Source: an uncultured bacterium
GTDB lineage: Bacteria > Acidobacteriota > Aminicenantia > Aminicenantales > Saccharicenantaceae
Assembly (NCBI GenBank): GCA_937920515.1
Contig: CALEUG010000004.1
Location: 248,001-312,000, forward strand
DNA: 64,000 bases
Direction of reading: 5' to 3'
The position numbers and the translations under genes are program-made. Positions 21,559 to 30,001 of this stretch are shown in pieces. The number at the start of each line of letters is the position of its first letter. Positions within the stretch are counted from its first letter, which is position 1. The notes under the pieces were generated by a model. The model worked only from the letters and a program-made list of their open reading frames with translations. It searched no databases and had not been told where the DNA came from.

Positions 21559-23427
21559 TTATTTTAATAACTGAAGTATTATCCAGACGACGACCACCAG
21601 GCCGCCGACGGTCCAGGCCAGGTAATTGGCATACTGGCCGTTATGGGCTTTCTGCAGCAGGCCGGTAAAGGTCCGGCCGACGGCAGTAACAACCTTTTCG
21701 TAAACATAATCAACCGGCCGGTCGATGAACCGGAACAGCAGCCGTGATAGCCACTGCAGGAATTTCACACCCTGCTCGTAGAGGTCAAAGAACCGGGCCT
21801 CTGACAGGTCATATAGCTTGTGCAGCACCGGCAGGTTGTGAATCGGCTCGGAAGCCAGATAGGCCTTTTTGCCGCTCCTGTTCCAGCCGTAAAAATGAAT
21901 GCCCAGGGCGATGATCAGGCAAAGGATGGAAACCCCGGCCACCGGGTTGAACAGGTCAAGGGCGTGGGAGGTGAAATCCAGATGTTCGGCCGCTTCGGCT
22001 TTCCCGTGCAGAATTGGCTGGATGAAATGCTGCAGCGGTAGCTTGTTGTACACTCCAAAGGTGATGCACAGGGCGGCCAGGATGAGAATCGGCAGGACAA
22101 TCGGGGCTTCGCTTTCCCTGGTTTTAGGGACCTCGGTTGAGCGAGGGCCTAAAAAGACCGAATGTCCGGCCTTGAGGAAAGAGGCGAAAGTAAAGATGGC
22201 TCCCACCCAGGCGGCAATGGCGAATATCGGGTAGCCCGTTTCCAGGGCCCCGTGGAAAACCATTTCCTTGGAAACGAAGCCGTTCAGAGGCCAGACACCG
22301 GAGATGGCCAGGGCGCAGACCGCAAAGCCGGCAGCCGTCCAGGGCATTTCCCGGGCCAGCCCGCCGAGTTTCTTAAGTTCGGTGGTGCCGGTGCGATGTT
22401 CAACAGATCCCGAGCTCAGGAACAACCCGCACTTGTACATGGCGTGGTTGATCATGTGGAAGATGCCGCCGGCTATACCTATCGGAATGGCCGTGCCCAC
22501 GCCCAGCACCATGTAACCCACCTGGCTGACGGCATGGAAAGAAAGCAGCTTCTTGAAGTCTTTCTGAATAAGGGCCATGAAAACGGCAAAGACTATGGTG
22601 GCCGCGCCGATTATCATCAGCAGGATGGACAGCCCGCTACCCACCTTCAGCTCAAAGAAATCCAGGGTGATTCTGGCCAGCAGGTAAATGCCCAGGAGTT
22701 TCTCGAAGGAAGCCGGCATGAAAGCCATGAAGCTCACCGGGGCATCAAGGGCGGCGTCGGGAATCCAGGTGTGGAAGGGCATGGCCCCGGCCTTGCCGAT
22801 AGCCCCGATCATCATCAGGACGAAGGCAGCCAAGGTGAGGCCGTGGGGCTCAACCTGAATTTTGTCCATGGTCAGGGTGCCGGTGGATGCCCAGAGCAGG
22901 CCGATTCCCAGGATCATGGCAAAATCGCAGAAACCGCCGATGAGCAGCGACTTGACGGCTGTCCGGTGGGAGGTCGGCTTTAAGCCCAGGGTGACCAGGG
23001 CGTAGGTGGTTATCAGCAGCGCTTCCCAGAAAAATACCAGCAGGACGAAATTGTTGGCCAGAACCGCCCCGTTGGAGAAGGCGGCCGCCAGAAAGACATA
23101 TCCGAAGTATTCCCGGGCACGCGGGTGGTTTTTCATTTTGACCGCGGAATAAAGGCAGATCAGAAACAGGAAGCCGCTCAGGGCCAGCAGGATGAAGGCC
23201 GAGAAGTGGTAGAGCCTGAGGTCAAAATTGATGCCCGGACCGAGCCAGTCCGAAACCAGGGACAGGTTTCTCCGGGCAAAGAGTACGAAGCCGAGATACA
23301 GAAGGGCGCCCGCGCTCATCACGGAAAGAATTTCCCTGGCGTACCTGATCCGCGACGGGATTAGCAGCAGAACTACCGCCACCGCTGCTGGAAACAGAAT
23401 GGGCCATAATAAAGTTGTTGGACTCAT
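21559..23427 (-). CDS. NuoL/HyfB-like antiporter subunit with C-terminal extension
   Basis: About 622 residues. The core (about 1-460) has LLVFFWEALLITTYALVTLGL, AGAMPFHTWIPDAALDAPVSFMA and FHMINHAMYKCGLFLSSG, the proton-channel landmarks. The extra 150 residues contain amphipathic segments (PVLHKLYDLSEARFFDLYEQG) before a last helix, resembling the lateral helix of NuoL. The ATG at 23427 has GGTGG upstream and overlaps the previous stop as ATGA; GTG at 23436 is an alternative. Confidence 0.92.
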   Translation of the reverse strand: MSPTTLLWPILFPAAVAVVLLLIPSRIRYAREILSVMSAGALLYLGFVLFARRNLSLVSDWLGPGINFDLRLYHFSAFILLALSGFLFLICLYSAVKMKNHPRAREYFGYVFLAAAFSNGAVLANNFVLLVFFWEALLITTYALVTLGLKPTSHRTAVKSLLIGGFCDFAMILGIGLLWASTGTLTMDKIQVEPHGLTLAAFVLMMIGAIGKAGAMPFHTWIPDAALDAPVSFMAFMPASFEKLLGIYLLARITLDFFELKVGSGLSILLMIIGAATIVFAVFMALIQKDFKKLLSFHAVSQVGYMVLGVGTAIPIGIAGGIFHMINHAMYKCGLFLSSGSVEHRTGTTELKKLGGLAREMPWTAAGFAVCALAISGVWPLNGFVSKEMVFHGALETGYPIFAIAAWVGAIFTFASFLKAGHSVFLGPRSTEVPKTRESEAPIVLPILILAALCITFGVYNKLPLQHFIQPILHGKAEAAEHLDFTSHALDLFNPVAGVSILCLIIALGIHFYGWNRSGKKAYLASEPIHNLPVLHKLYDLSEARFFDLYEQGVKFLQWLSRLLFRFIDRPVDYVYEKVVTAVGRTFTGLLQKAHNGQYANYLAWTVGGLVVVVWIILQLLK

Positions 23428-24854
23428 CTTAGCCACCAGCTGATATGAGTTGTTGCCATCTGGACAAGTTTCATCGGGTAGGACACCAGCAGCCCGGCCA
23501 GCACCGACAGTACAGCCAGTGTGGCCACCACCCCGACCATCGAAGGAGTCTTCTCCGGTGCCGGGATTTTGGGTTCACTTAGGAAAACCAGGGCGAATAC
23601 CCGGAGCAGGTAGAACATGGTCAGCACCGCGGTGAACAAAGCCAGGGCTGCCACCCAGACCTGGTCAGCCTGGACCGTGCCCATTATGACCAGGAGCTTG
23701 GAGAAGAAACCGCCCAGAGGCGGCAGTCCGATGACAGAAAAAGCGCATATCAGGAATGAAATAGCCGTGATGGGCATGGTCTTGATCAGCCCGCCCATCT
23801 CTCTTATGTCACGTTTATGCGTGGCATGGATCACTATGCCGGCACAAAGGAATAAGCCGGCCTTGGCCAGTCCGTGCATCAGGATGAACAGCAGAGAGCC
23901 GGAGATGGCCGTGGGCGTGGCCACGCTCAGGCCCAGGAAAATATAGCCGATCTGGCTGACCGTGGAATAAGCCAGGATCCTTTTTAAGTCATTCTCGACA
24001 GTGGCTGCGCCGGCGGCCACCAGGCTGGACAGAACGGCCAGGATTATTATGGCCTGCTGCCAGTCGGGCGGAATCTTGAAGGTATAGAGGAACAGCCTGG
24101 CATAAGCATAAACGCCGATTTTGACCAGGACGGCCGCGTGCAGCAGGGCGGTAACCGTGGTCGGGGCCACGCCGGCGTCCGGCAGCCAGGTATGCAGCGG
24201 TACCGTGGCTGACTTGGAGAACATGCCGAACAGGATCAGCAGGACAGCGGTGCCGGAGATGGCCACTCCGCGCATATCCACCAGGTTGAAGGTGCCGGTC
24301 TGCCCGTAGATGAGTATGAAGCCCAGCAGCATGACCACTGCTCCGCCAAAGGTAACCAGGAAGGCTTTGTCGGCCTTGAGGATGTAATCCTTTTGCCGGT
24401 AAAAGCCTATGAGCCGCCAGCAGGCGATGGCGATTATTTCCCAGAACAGGTACATGAAGACCAGGTTGCTGGAGAATACCAGCCCCATCATCGAGCCGAT
24501 GAACAGGACCACCATCAGGTAGTATTCATTCTGGTGGTCTTCGTGGTGGATGTAGCCGAGCGAGTAGACGATGATCAGGAACCCGATGAACGAGGAGACA
24601 ATGGCCATGAAGACGGACAGGGGGTCGATGACCAAAACGAAATCCAGACCCAGGGCCAGGCTTCTGGACCAGATGACCTCACCGCCCTGCATGGCCCGGG
24701 GAATCAGGGTCAGGGAGAGAACAGCGGTAATGGCTCCCAGCAGGACCGACCAGGCGGAACGGAGGCGGGGCGAGATGGCTCCGGCCAGAGGCACAAGCAA
24801 CGAACCCAAAATCGGAATAAAAATGGTAAGGAGGGTGATGGTTTCTACTTTCAT
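23424..24854 (-). CDS. NuoN/MrpD-like antiporter subunit, first gene of hydrogenase operon
   Basis: A 476-residue, about 14-helix subunit. FMYLFWEIIAIACWRLIGF contains the essential TM5 Glu, SATVPLHTWLPDAGVAPTTVTALLHAAVLVKIG (split at LHTWLPDAGVAPTTV / ALLHAAVLVKIG) the central Lys/His region, and LFILMHGLAKAGLFLCAG the later half-channel. No Shine-Dalgarno precedes the ATG at 24854. Instead a near-consensus promoter ends 9 bases before it, predicting a leaderless mRNA. Confidence 0.92.
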   Translation of the reverse strand: MKVETITLLTIFIPILGSLLVPLAGAISPRLRSAWSVLLGAITAVLSLTLIPRAMQGGEVIWSRSLALGLDFVLVIDPLSVFMAIVSSFIGFLIIVYSLGYIHHEDHQNEYYLMVVLFIGSMMGLVFSSNLVFMYLFWEIIAIACWRLIGFYRQKDYILKADKAFLVTFGGAVVMLLGFILIYGQTGTFNLVDMRGVAISGTAVLLILFGMFSKSATVPLHTWLPDAGVAPTTVTALLHAAVLVKIGVYAYARLFLYTFKIPPDWQQAIIILAVLSSLVAAGAATVENDLKRILAYSTVSQIGYIFLGLSVATPTAISGSLLFILMHGLAKAGLFLCAGIVIHATHKRDIREMGGLIKTMPITAISFLICAFSVIGLPPLGGFFSKLLVIMGTVQADQVWVAALALFTAVLTMFYLLRVFALVFLSEPKIPAPEKTPSMVGVVATLAVLSVLAGLLVSYPMKLVQMATTHISWWLR

Positions 24855-24863
24855 GAGTTATTG

Positions 24864-24893
24864 AGTATATTAAAATAAAAAACTTATTGTCAA
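24864..24893 (-). promoter_or_regulatory. Hydrogenase operon promoter (leaderless)
   Basis: Minus strand TTGACA (24893-24888), an 18-base AT-rich spacer and TATACT (24869-24864). Only 9 bases separate the -10 box from the ATG at 24854, so the transcript should begin at about -3 to +1. The bases up to 25035 are AT-rich and hold the divergent promoter of the GNAT-like gene. Confidence 0.7.
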
Positions 24894-24982
24894 GAATTTA
24901 GCACAAGAAATTCACAAAAAATTAAGATGTTTTTTCACAGGCAGTGTGGAGCTTTTTTCATGAGGCCGGGCAAAAAATTTAT

Positions 24983-25012
24983 TTACTTTTTTCCCACAAA
25001 ATCTGGTACAAT
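24983..25012 (+). promoter_or_regulatory. Promoter of the GNAT-like gene
   Basis: TACAAT (25007-25012) is a good -10 box. The -35 is weak (TTACTT at 24983-24988, 18-base spacer). AAGGA lies between it and the ATG at 25036, so this is a conventional leader. Confidence 0.4.
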
Positions 25013-25035
25013 CCTGTGTCAGAAGGAAAACAGCC

Positions 25036-26163
25036 ATGAGCGTTAACCTGATCGAAGTCAAAACCAAGCCCCAGCTTAAAACCTTTATTTACCTGCCCGA
25101 AAAATTGCATAAGGATCAGCCCAACTGGGTGCACCCCATCTACATGGATGAGTGGGCCTATTTCAACCCCAGAAAGAACAAGGCTTTCAGTTATTCCGAT
25201 ACGCTGCTCCTGCTGGCCGAGGAAGATGGCCAGGTGGTAGGCCGGGTTATGGGCATCATCAACCACCGTTACAACCAGGTCCGCAACGAGAAAACTGCCC
25301 GCTTCGGTTATCTGGAAAGCATCCAGGACCAGGCCGTGGTGCATGCCCTGCTGTCGCGGGTCGAGCAATGGGCCAGGGAGAAAGGCATGACCAGAATCAT
25401 CGGGCCCTACGGCTTTTCCGACCAGGACCCGGAGGGCTTTCTGATTAAGGGCTTTGAGAACCGGGCCACCATCGCTACCTATTACAATTTCGAATGGCTG
25501 CCTGAGATGGTGGAAAAAGAAGGCTACAGCAAAGACATTGACTATTTTGTATATAAGATAGACGTGCCGAAAGAAATCCCGGAAGTCTATACCCGGATTG
25601 CAGAACGGATATTGAAAAAAGGGAACTTTAAGATCCTGGAATTCAATAAAAGAAAGGAAATAAAACCCTGGATCAGGCCCATTCTGTCGCTGATGAACGA
25701 GACCTATGTGGAGAGTAATATCTACGGCTATGCTCCCCTGGATGAAAAAGAGATGGACGACCTGGCCAGGAAATACATGCCAGTTCTCGACCCCAGGTTC
25801 ATCAAAGGCGTCCTGAAGGACGGGCAGGTGGTGGCCTTCATAGTGGCCATCCCGGACATGACCGCTGGTATTAAGAAAGCACGGGGGAGACTGTTCCCGT
25901 TTGGTTTCATCCACATCCTGAGGGCTCAGAAGAAGACCAGGCAGCTGGACCTGCTGCTGGGAGCCATCAAGAAAGAGTACAGGGGAATGGGCCTCGATGC
26001 CCTGATGGGTATGGCCATGCTGAACTCGGCCCGGAAGGCTGGCATTGAGATCATAGATACCCACCACGAGATGGAGGCCAACGTCAGGGTCCGGTCGGAG
26101 ATGGAAAGGCTGGGCGGCAAAATTTATAAGGTCTACCGGGTGTACCAGAAAGCCCTGGTTTGA
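25036..26163 (+). CDS. GNAT-like acyltransferase family protein of unknown substrate
   Basis: A 375-residue protein. The N-terminal half has TLLLLAEEDGQVVGRVMGIINHRYN and RFGYLESIQD, a GNAT-like beta-strand/turn pattern, and a central IIGPYGFSDQDPEGFLIKGF. The C-terminal half repeats the theme (KEYRGMGLDALMGMAML, reminiscent of the acetyl-CoA loop RGxG/A). Members are usually annotated N-acetyltransferase without known substrate. The SD AAGGA supports the ATG at 25036. It diverges from the hydrogenase operon; no functional link is shown. Confidence 0.7.
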   Translation: MSVNLIEVKTKPQLKTFIYLPEKLHKDQPNWVHPIYMDEWAYFNPRKNKAFSYSDTLLLLAEEDGQVVGRVMGIINHRYNQVRNEKTARFGYLESIQDQAVVHALLSRVEQWAREKGMTRIIGPYGFSDQDPEGFLIKGFENRATIATYYNFEWLPEMVEKEGYSKDIDYFVYKIDVPKEIPEVYTRIAERILKKGNFKILEFNKRKEIKPWIRPILSLMNETYVESNIYGYAPLDEKEMDDLARKYMPVLDPRFIKGVLKDGQVVAFIVAIPDMTAGIKKARGRLFPFGFIHILRAQKKTRQLDLLLGAIKKEYRGMGLDALMGMAMLNSARKAGIEIIDTHHEMEANVRVRSEMERLGGKIYKVYRVYQKALV

Positions 26164-26181
26164 GGCCCTGCCCCGCTCGGG

Positions 26182-28905
26182 CTACTTGACCTCGGCCCAG
26201 TTGCGGCCCCAGCCCAAACGCACCCTGAGCGGGACTTTCAAGGCACAGATGGTTTCCATGCTGTCCCGGACCAGGGGCTCCACCGTGGCCCGTTCGTTTT
26301 CGGGGACCTCCAACACCAGCTCGTCGTGAACCTGGAGTATCATCCTGGTGTTCAGTCCCCGGGTTTTCAGTTCCCTGTATATTTTCACCATGGCCAGCTT
26401 GATGATATCGGCGGCCGAACCCTGGATCGGGGTGTTCAGGGCCATCCGGCGACCGGCCTGGAAGATGTTGTTGTCGGAGCTTTTCAATTCGGGAATCTGG
26501 CGCTGACGGCCGAAGAGCGTCTCGGCGTAGCCTCTTTCCCGGGCCCGTTCCACCACCAGGTCCAGGTATTCTTTGACCTTTTTATGTTCATCAAAGTAAC
26601 GGTCGATGAATTTCTGGGCCTCGGAGGTTGAGGTTTCCAGTTCTCTGGCCAGGGAAAAAGGGGATGTCCCGTATATAATGCTGAAGTTAATGATTTTAGC
26701 CCGTCGCCGCATTTCTTCGGGGAAAAGCTCGAAGGCCGGCCCGAACACCTGCCGGGCTGTTTCGCTGTGGACGTCCCGATCGCTGCGGAAAGTTTTGAGA
26801 AGCAGCGGATCTTCTGAAAGGTGGGCGAGCAGCCTGAGCTCTATCTGGGAATAGTCGGCCGAGAGAAAAAGGTGCCCTTCTTCCGGGATGAAGGCCTGGC
26901 GTATTCTTTTCCCCATCTCGCCCCGGGCCGGTATATTCTGCAGGTTGGGGTCAGAGGAGGATAAGCGGCCGGTGGCTGTCACGGTCTGGTTGTATGAGGT
27001 GTGAACCCTGCCTGTTTCCGGGTTGACCAGCTCGGTTAGGGCGTCGGTATAGGTAGACTTGAGCTTGGCCAGCTGTCGATACTCCAGGACTGCCCCGGCC
27101 AGTGGATGCAACGGAGCCAGCTCTTCCAGAATTTCGGTGGCAGTAGAAAGCCCTCTGGTGATCCGGGTCTTCTTGCCGGACGGTAGGTTCAACTTATAGA
27201 ACAAAACCTGGCTGAGCTGTCGGGGCGAGTTGATGTTGAATTCCTGCCCGGCCATTTCGAAAATCTGCTTTTCCAGGCGTCGGAGCTGACCCTCAAGTTC
27301 GGCTCCCATCTCCCTCAGAAGCTTAAGGTCCAGCCGGACCCCGGCCATCTCCATCTCGGCCAGCACCTCGATTAAGGGGAGCTCCATTTCCCGGTATAAC
27401 CAGTCCAGCTTCCGCTCTTCGATTTTTGGCCAGAGAACCCGACTGAGGCTCAGAGCCAGGTGGGCATCCTGGCAGGCATACTCGGCTGCCCGGTCCACGG
27501 GGACCTGGTCCATGGTCAGCTTTTTATTGCCCTTGCCCACCAGGCTGTCGAAAGGAATCTTGGCTTCCTGCAGGTAATGGGCTGCCAGCCTGTCAAGGTT
27601 ATGCTTGCCCCAGTTTGGTTCCAGGAGATAGGACAGAACCATGGTGTCAAGATGGATGCCCCGCAGCTCGATACCTTCTCTTTTCAAGACGATGTAGTCA
27701 TACTTGATATTCTGGCCAATCTTTTTTAGACCCGGATTTTCGAGCAGAGGCTTCAATTCCTGGAGCACATATCCGGCTGGCAGTTGGGCCGGGGCCAGAG
27801 GATAGCGGTGTCGCAGGGGGATGTAGCAGGCGGCGCCAGGTTTAAGCGAAAACGATAGTCCTACCAGCCTGGCCCTGGTTGGAAAGATGCTGGTGGTTTC
27901 GGTATCAAGGGCCACCTCTCCGGCCTCCCCGAGGGCGCGAAGGAACTTCTGGAAAGCCTCCCTGTCCAGGATGGACTCAAAGCTCCGCCCGGTGCTTTCC
28001 TTTTTATTTAAATACCGGGGGATAAAGCTGGTGAATTCCAGCTCGCGATAGAGCTCGAGCAGGGTTTCCCGGTCAGGTTCCTGCGGCTTGAAGCTCTCCA
28101 GGTTAAGTTCCAGGTCAAGATGGTCTTCCACCAGGACCAGCTTCCGGCTCAGTTCCAGTCGGTCAAGGTTGTTCTTCAGGCTTTCCCGGACCCTGGGATT
28201 CTTAACACCTTCCAGGTTGGCCACGAGGTTGTCCAGCGAACCAAACTCCCGGATCAGGTTCTTGGCCGTTTTTTCCCCCACGCCCGGGACGCCCGGAATG
28301 TTGTCGGAAGCGTCTCCCCATAGGGCCAGGACATCAGCCACCAGCCCGGCCGTGACTCCGAAGTATTCCTCAACCGTTTTGCTCTCTTTATCCTTGAGTA
28401 CAGCCCGGCACTCCGGTTCCAGGCTCTGGTCAAAAAGGTATAAATTGCGAGCGGGGTTGTAAATGACCACCCGGGGGCCGAGCACCTGGAGCAGGTCTTT
28501 GTCAGTGGTAACGATTATGGTGCAGACCTTTTGCTCCGCAGCCAGCCGGGCCAGGGTGGCCAGGACATCGTCGGCTTCGTAATCAGAATATTCAAAGAGA
28601 GGGATGCGCCTGGCGGCGATTATCTTTTTAAGGACCGGGACCTGGACCACCAGGTCCCGGGGCATCGGACGACGGCCGGCCTTGTATTCCCTGTAAGTCT
28701 GATGCCGCAGGGTTGGGGCGCCGGTGTCAAACACCACCCCCAGGTACTCCGGGCTCTCTTCCTCGATTATCTTATTCAGGGTATTGATAAAACCGTAAAT
28801 GGCGTTGGTGGGAAACCCGGCCGAGTTGGCCAGCTTCTGGATGGCGTAATAGGAGCGATACAGAAGGGAGTTGCCATCGATCAGGAAAAGCCTTCCGGGT
28901 GTCAT
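26182..28905 (-). CDS. polA: DNA polymerase I
   Basis: Repair and Okazaki-fragment polymerase, 907 residues, all three domains present. 5'-nuclease: FLIDGNSLLYRSYYAI at the N-terminus, TDKDLLQVL and GDASDNIPGVPGVGEKTA. 3'-5' exonuclease: VALDTETTS near residue 345 keeps the catalytic D/E pair, with DTMVLSYLLEP and YACQDAHLAL following, so proofreading is probably active. Polymerase: SADYSQIELRLLAHLS, RRAKIINFSIIYG (O helix) and LQVHDELVLEVP. Its ATG overlaps the upstream small gene's stop (ATGA). Confidence 0.97.
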   Translation of the reverse strand: MTPGRLFLIDGNSLLYRSYYAIQKLANSAGFPTNAIYGFINTLNKIIEEESPEYLGVVFDTGAPTLRHQTYREYKAGRRPMPRDLVVQVPVLKKIIAARRIPLFEYSDYEADDVLATLARLAAEQKVCTIIVTTDKDLLQVLGPRVVIYNPARNLYLFDQSLEPECRAVLKDKESKTVEEYFGVTAGLVADVLALWGDASDNIPGVPGVGEKTAKNLIREFGSLDNLVANLEGVKNPRVRESLKNNLDRLELSRKLVLVEDHLDLELNLESFKPQEPDRETLLELYRELEFTSFIPRYLNKKESTGRSFESILDREAFQKFLRALGEAGEVALDTETTSIFPTRARLVGLSFSLKPGAACYIPLRHRYPLAPAQLPAGYVLQELKPLLENPGLKKIGQNIKYDYIVLKREGIELRGIHLDTMVLSYLLEPNWGKHNLDRLAAHYLQEAKIPFDSLVGKGNKKLTMDQVPVDRAAEYACQDAHLALSLSRVLWPKIEERKLDWLYREMELPLIEVLAEMEMAGVRLDLKLLREMGAELEGQLRRLEKQIFEMAGQEFNINSPRQLSQVLFYKLNLPSGKKTRITRGLSTATEILEELAPLHPLAGAVLEYRQLAKLKSTYTDALTELVNPETGRVHTSYNQTVTATGRLSSSDPNLQNIPARGEMGKRIRQAFIPEEGHLFLSADYSQIELRLLAHLSEDPLLLKTFRSDRDVHSETARQVFGPAFELFPEEMRRRAKIINFSIIYGTSPFSLARELETSTSEAQKFIDRYFDEHKKVKEYLDLVVERARERGYAETLFGRQRQIPELKSSDNNIFQAGRRMALNTPIQGSAADIIKLAMVKIYRELKTRGLNTRMILQVHDELVLEVPENERATVEPLVRDSMETICALKVPLRVRLGWGRNWAEVK

Positions 28906-29159
28906 TCGAGAAACTTATCGTACTTTCCTTCGACGATTTCGTCCAGCACGTCGGCGTGGAGTTCTTCCACCAGTTTCTGGATGATTTTCTGGAGGTTGGG
29001 GTCATTGAGATGGGCCGAGTAGGACGACCGCCTGGAAGAAATGACCCGGCCGGCCAGGTAGATCAGGGATTCCACGTAGTTAAAAGCCGGGCCCTTGTCC
29101 TGGGTTTGAACCATAATGGTGTGGCCTCTGTATTCAATTGTGGTATTGTATCCTTCCAT
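28902..29159 (-). CDS. Conserved-looking 85-aa protein coupled to polA
   Basis: I do not recognise this small acidic protein. It starts with a compact beta-type segment (YNTTIEYRGHTIMVQTQDKG), then VESLIYLAGRVISSRRSSYS and a helical, Leu/Glu-rich half (LQKIIQKLVEELHADVLDEI). It has no membrane segment or Cys motif. It is the first gene behind a TATAAT promoter (29182-29209) and overlaps polA by 4 bases, implying coupled translation. Whether it interacts with polymerase I is unknown. Confidence 0.75.
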   Translation of the reverse strand: MEGYNTTIEYRGHTIMVQTQDKGPAFNYVESLIYLAGRVISSRRSSYSAHLNDPNLQKIIQKLVEELHADVLDEIVEGKYDKFLE

Positions 29160-29181
29160 CCTCGGCCTGCCTTTAAGTCTG

Positions 29182-29209
29182 ATTATACTCTAATTAATCC
29201 CGTCTGCAA
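29182..29209 (-). promoter_or_regulatory. Promoter of the small gene-polA operon
   Basis: Minus strand TTGCAG (29209-29204), a 16-base spacer and a perfect TATAAT (29187-29182), 22 bases before the ATG at 29159. It is back-to-back with the promoter at 29234-29261. Confidence 0.5.
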
Positions 29210-29233
29210 GAGATAAAACGGGCCTGGCTTTGG

Positions 29234-29261
29234 TTGACAACCCGGTCCAAGCTGGTATAAT
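29234..29261 (+). promoter_or_regulatory. Consensus promoter of the DUF177-rpmF-fatty acid operon
   Basis: Perfect TTGACA (29234-29239) and perfect TATAAT (29256-29261), with a 16-base spacer. The ATG is 24 bases downstream with AAGGA in between. This is the closest match to the sigma70 consensus in the window, in keeping with a strongly expressed housekeeping operon. Confidence 0.75.
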
Positions 29262-29285
29262 ACTTGGTCATAAAAGGATTAAGCC

Positions 29286-29804
29286 ATGGTGATCGATGTC
29301 AACGAGATTCCCCGCGAGGGACTTCACATCGACCAGGATTTTGACTTCATCAGTCTGGACCTGGTGGAGGAAGACGCCGTTTTCCTCCAGCCGACCCATG
29401 CCGAGGTGGAAGTCAAGAAGGTTGGAAGCGATGTTCAGGTCAGGGGCCGGATCAATACCAGGCTGAGTTTCGTCTGCAGCCGCTGCCTCAGGCCCTTTGA
29501 ATACTGCGTTGATTCCATGTTTGACCTGGTCTACCTGCCGGAAGAGCTGGACGAAATGAAGGAAGAACTGGGAGAAGAAGACCTGGACCGCTTTTTCTAT
29601 TACCACCAGCAGCTTAACCTGAGGGACGTAATTCTGGAGCAATTGAACCTGAGCTTTCCTCTCCGCCCACTGTGCTCGGAAGATTGCGAGGGCATCTGCC
29701 CGGTTTGCGGGGAACTCATAAACCAGGGACAGTGTTCCTGTCAGGTCCACGATTCCGACCCCAGACTGGAAAAATTAAAATCTTTTATGAGAGATAAGAA
29801 GTAA
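29286..29804 (+). CDS. DUF177/YceD family protein
   Basis: A 172-residue protein linked to 23S rRNA/large-subunit accumulation in other bacteria. It has CSRCLRPF near residue 59 and a second Cys set, LCSEDCEGICPVCGE, near 137, the usual YceD zinc-type pattern. An acidic stretch lies between. It is directly followed by rpmF (start abutting the stop), the widely conserved yceD-rpmF-plsX-fab order. Confidence 0.9.
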   Translation: MVIDVNEIPREGLHIDQDFDFISLDLVEEDAVFLQPTHAEVEVKKVGSDVQVRGRINTRLSFVCSRCLRPFEYCVDSMFDLVYLPEELDEMKEELGEEDLDRFFYYHQQLNLRDVILEQLNLSFPLRPLCSEDCEGICPVCGELINQGQCSCQVHDSDPRLEKLKSFMRDKK

Positions 29805-29987
29805 ATGCCAAACCCAAAGAGAAGACATTCACATTCCAGGAAAGGCAAGAGAAGGTCCCATGACCACCTGACTCTGCCCTCTTTCTCGCTCTGCCCGAAC
29901 TGCGGCAGCCCCAAGTTGCCCCACCGGGCCTGCCCGGAATGCGGTTATTATAAGGGACGGCAGGTCATCGAGGGTCAGGAACAGTAG
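29805..29987 (+). CDS. rpmF: 50S ribosomal protein L32, zinc-binding form
   Basis: A 60-residue L32. It starts MPNPKRRHSHSRKGKRR and has CPNCG near residue 30 and CPECGYYKGR near 43, the four-Cys form. The ATG follows the DUF177 stop directly. Confidence 0.97.
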   Translation: MPNPKRRHSHSRKGKRRSHDHLTLPSFSLCPNCGSPKLPHRACPECGYYKGRQVIEGQEQ

Positions 29988-30001
29988 GGCAAATTAAGAC
30001 T

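Noticed and set aside
22162-22983. 273-codon plus-strand frame inside the NuoL-like gene
   Set aside because: Antisense to a clear antiporter subunit; rich in Gly/His/Gln as expected from reversed hydrophobic codons.
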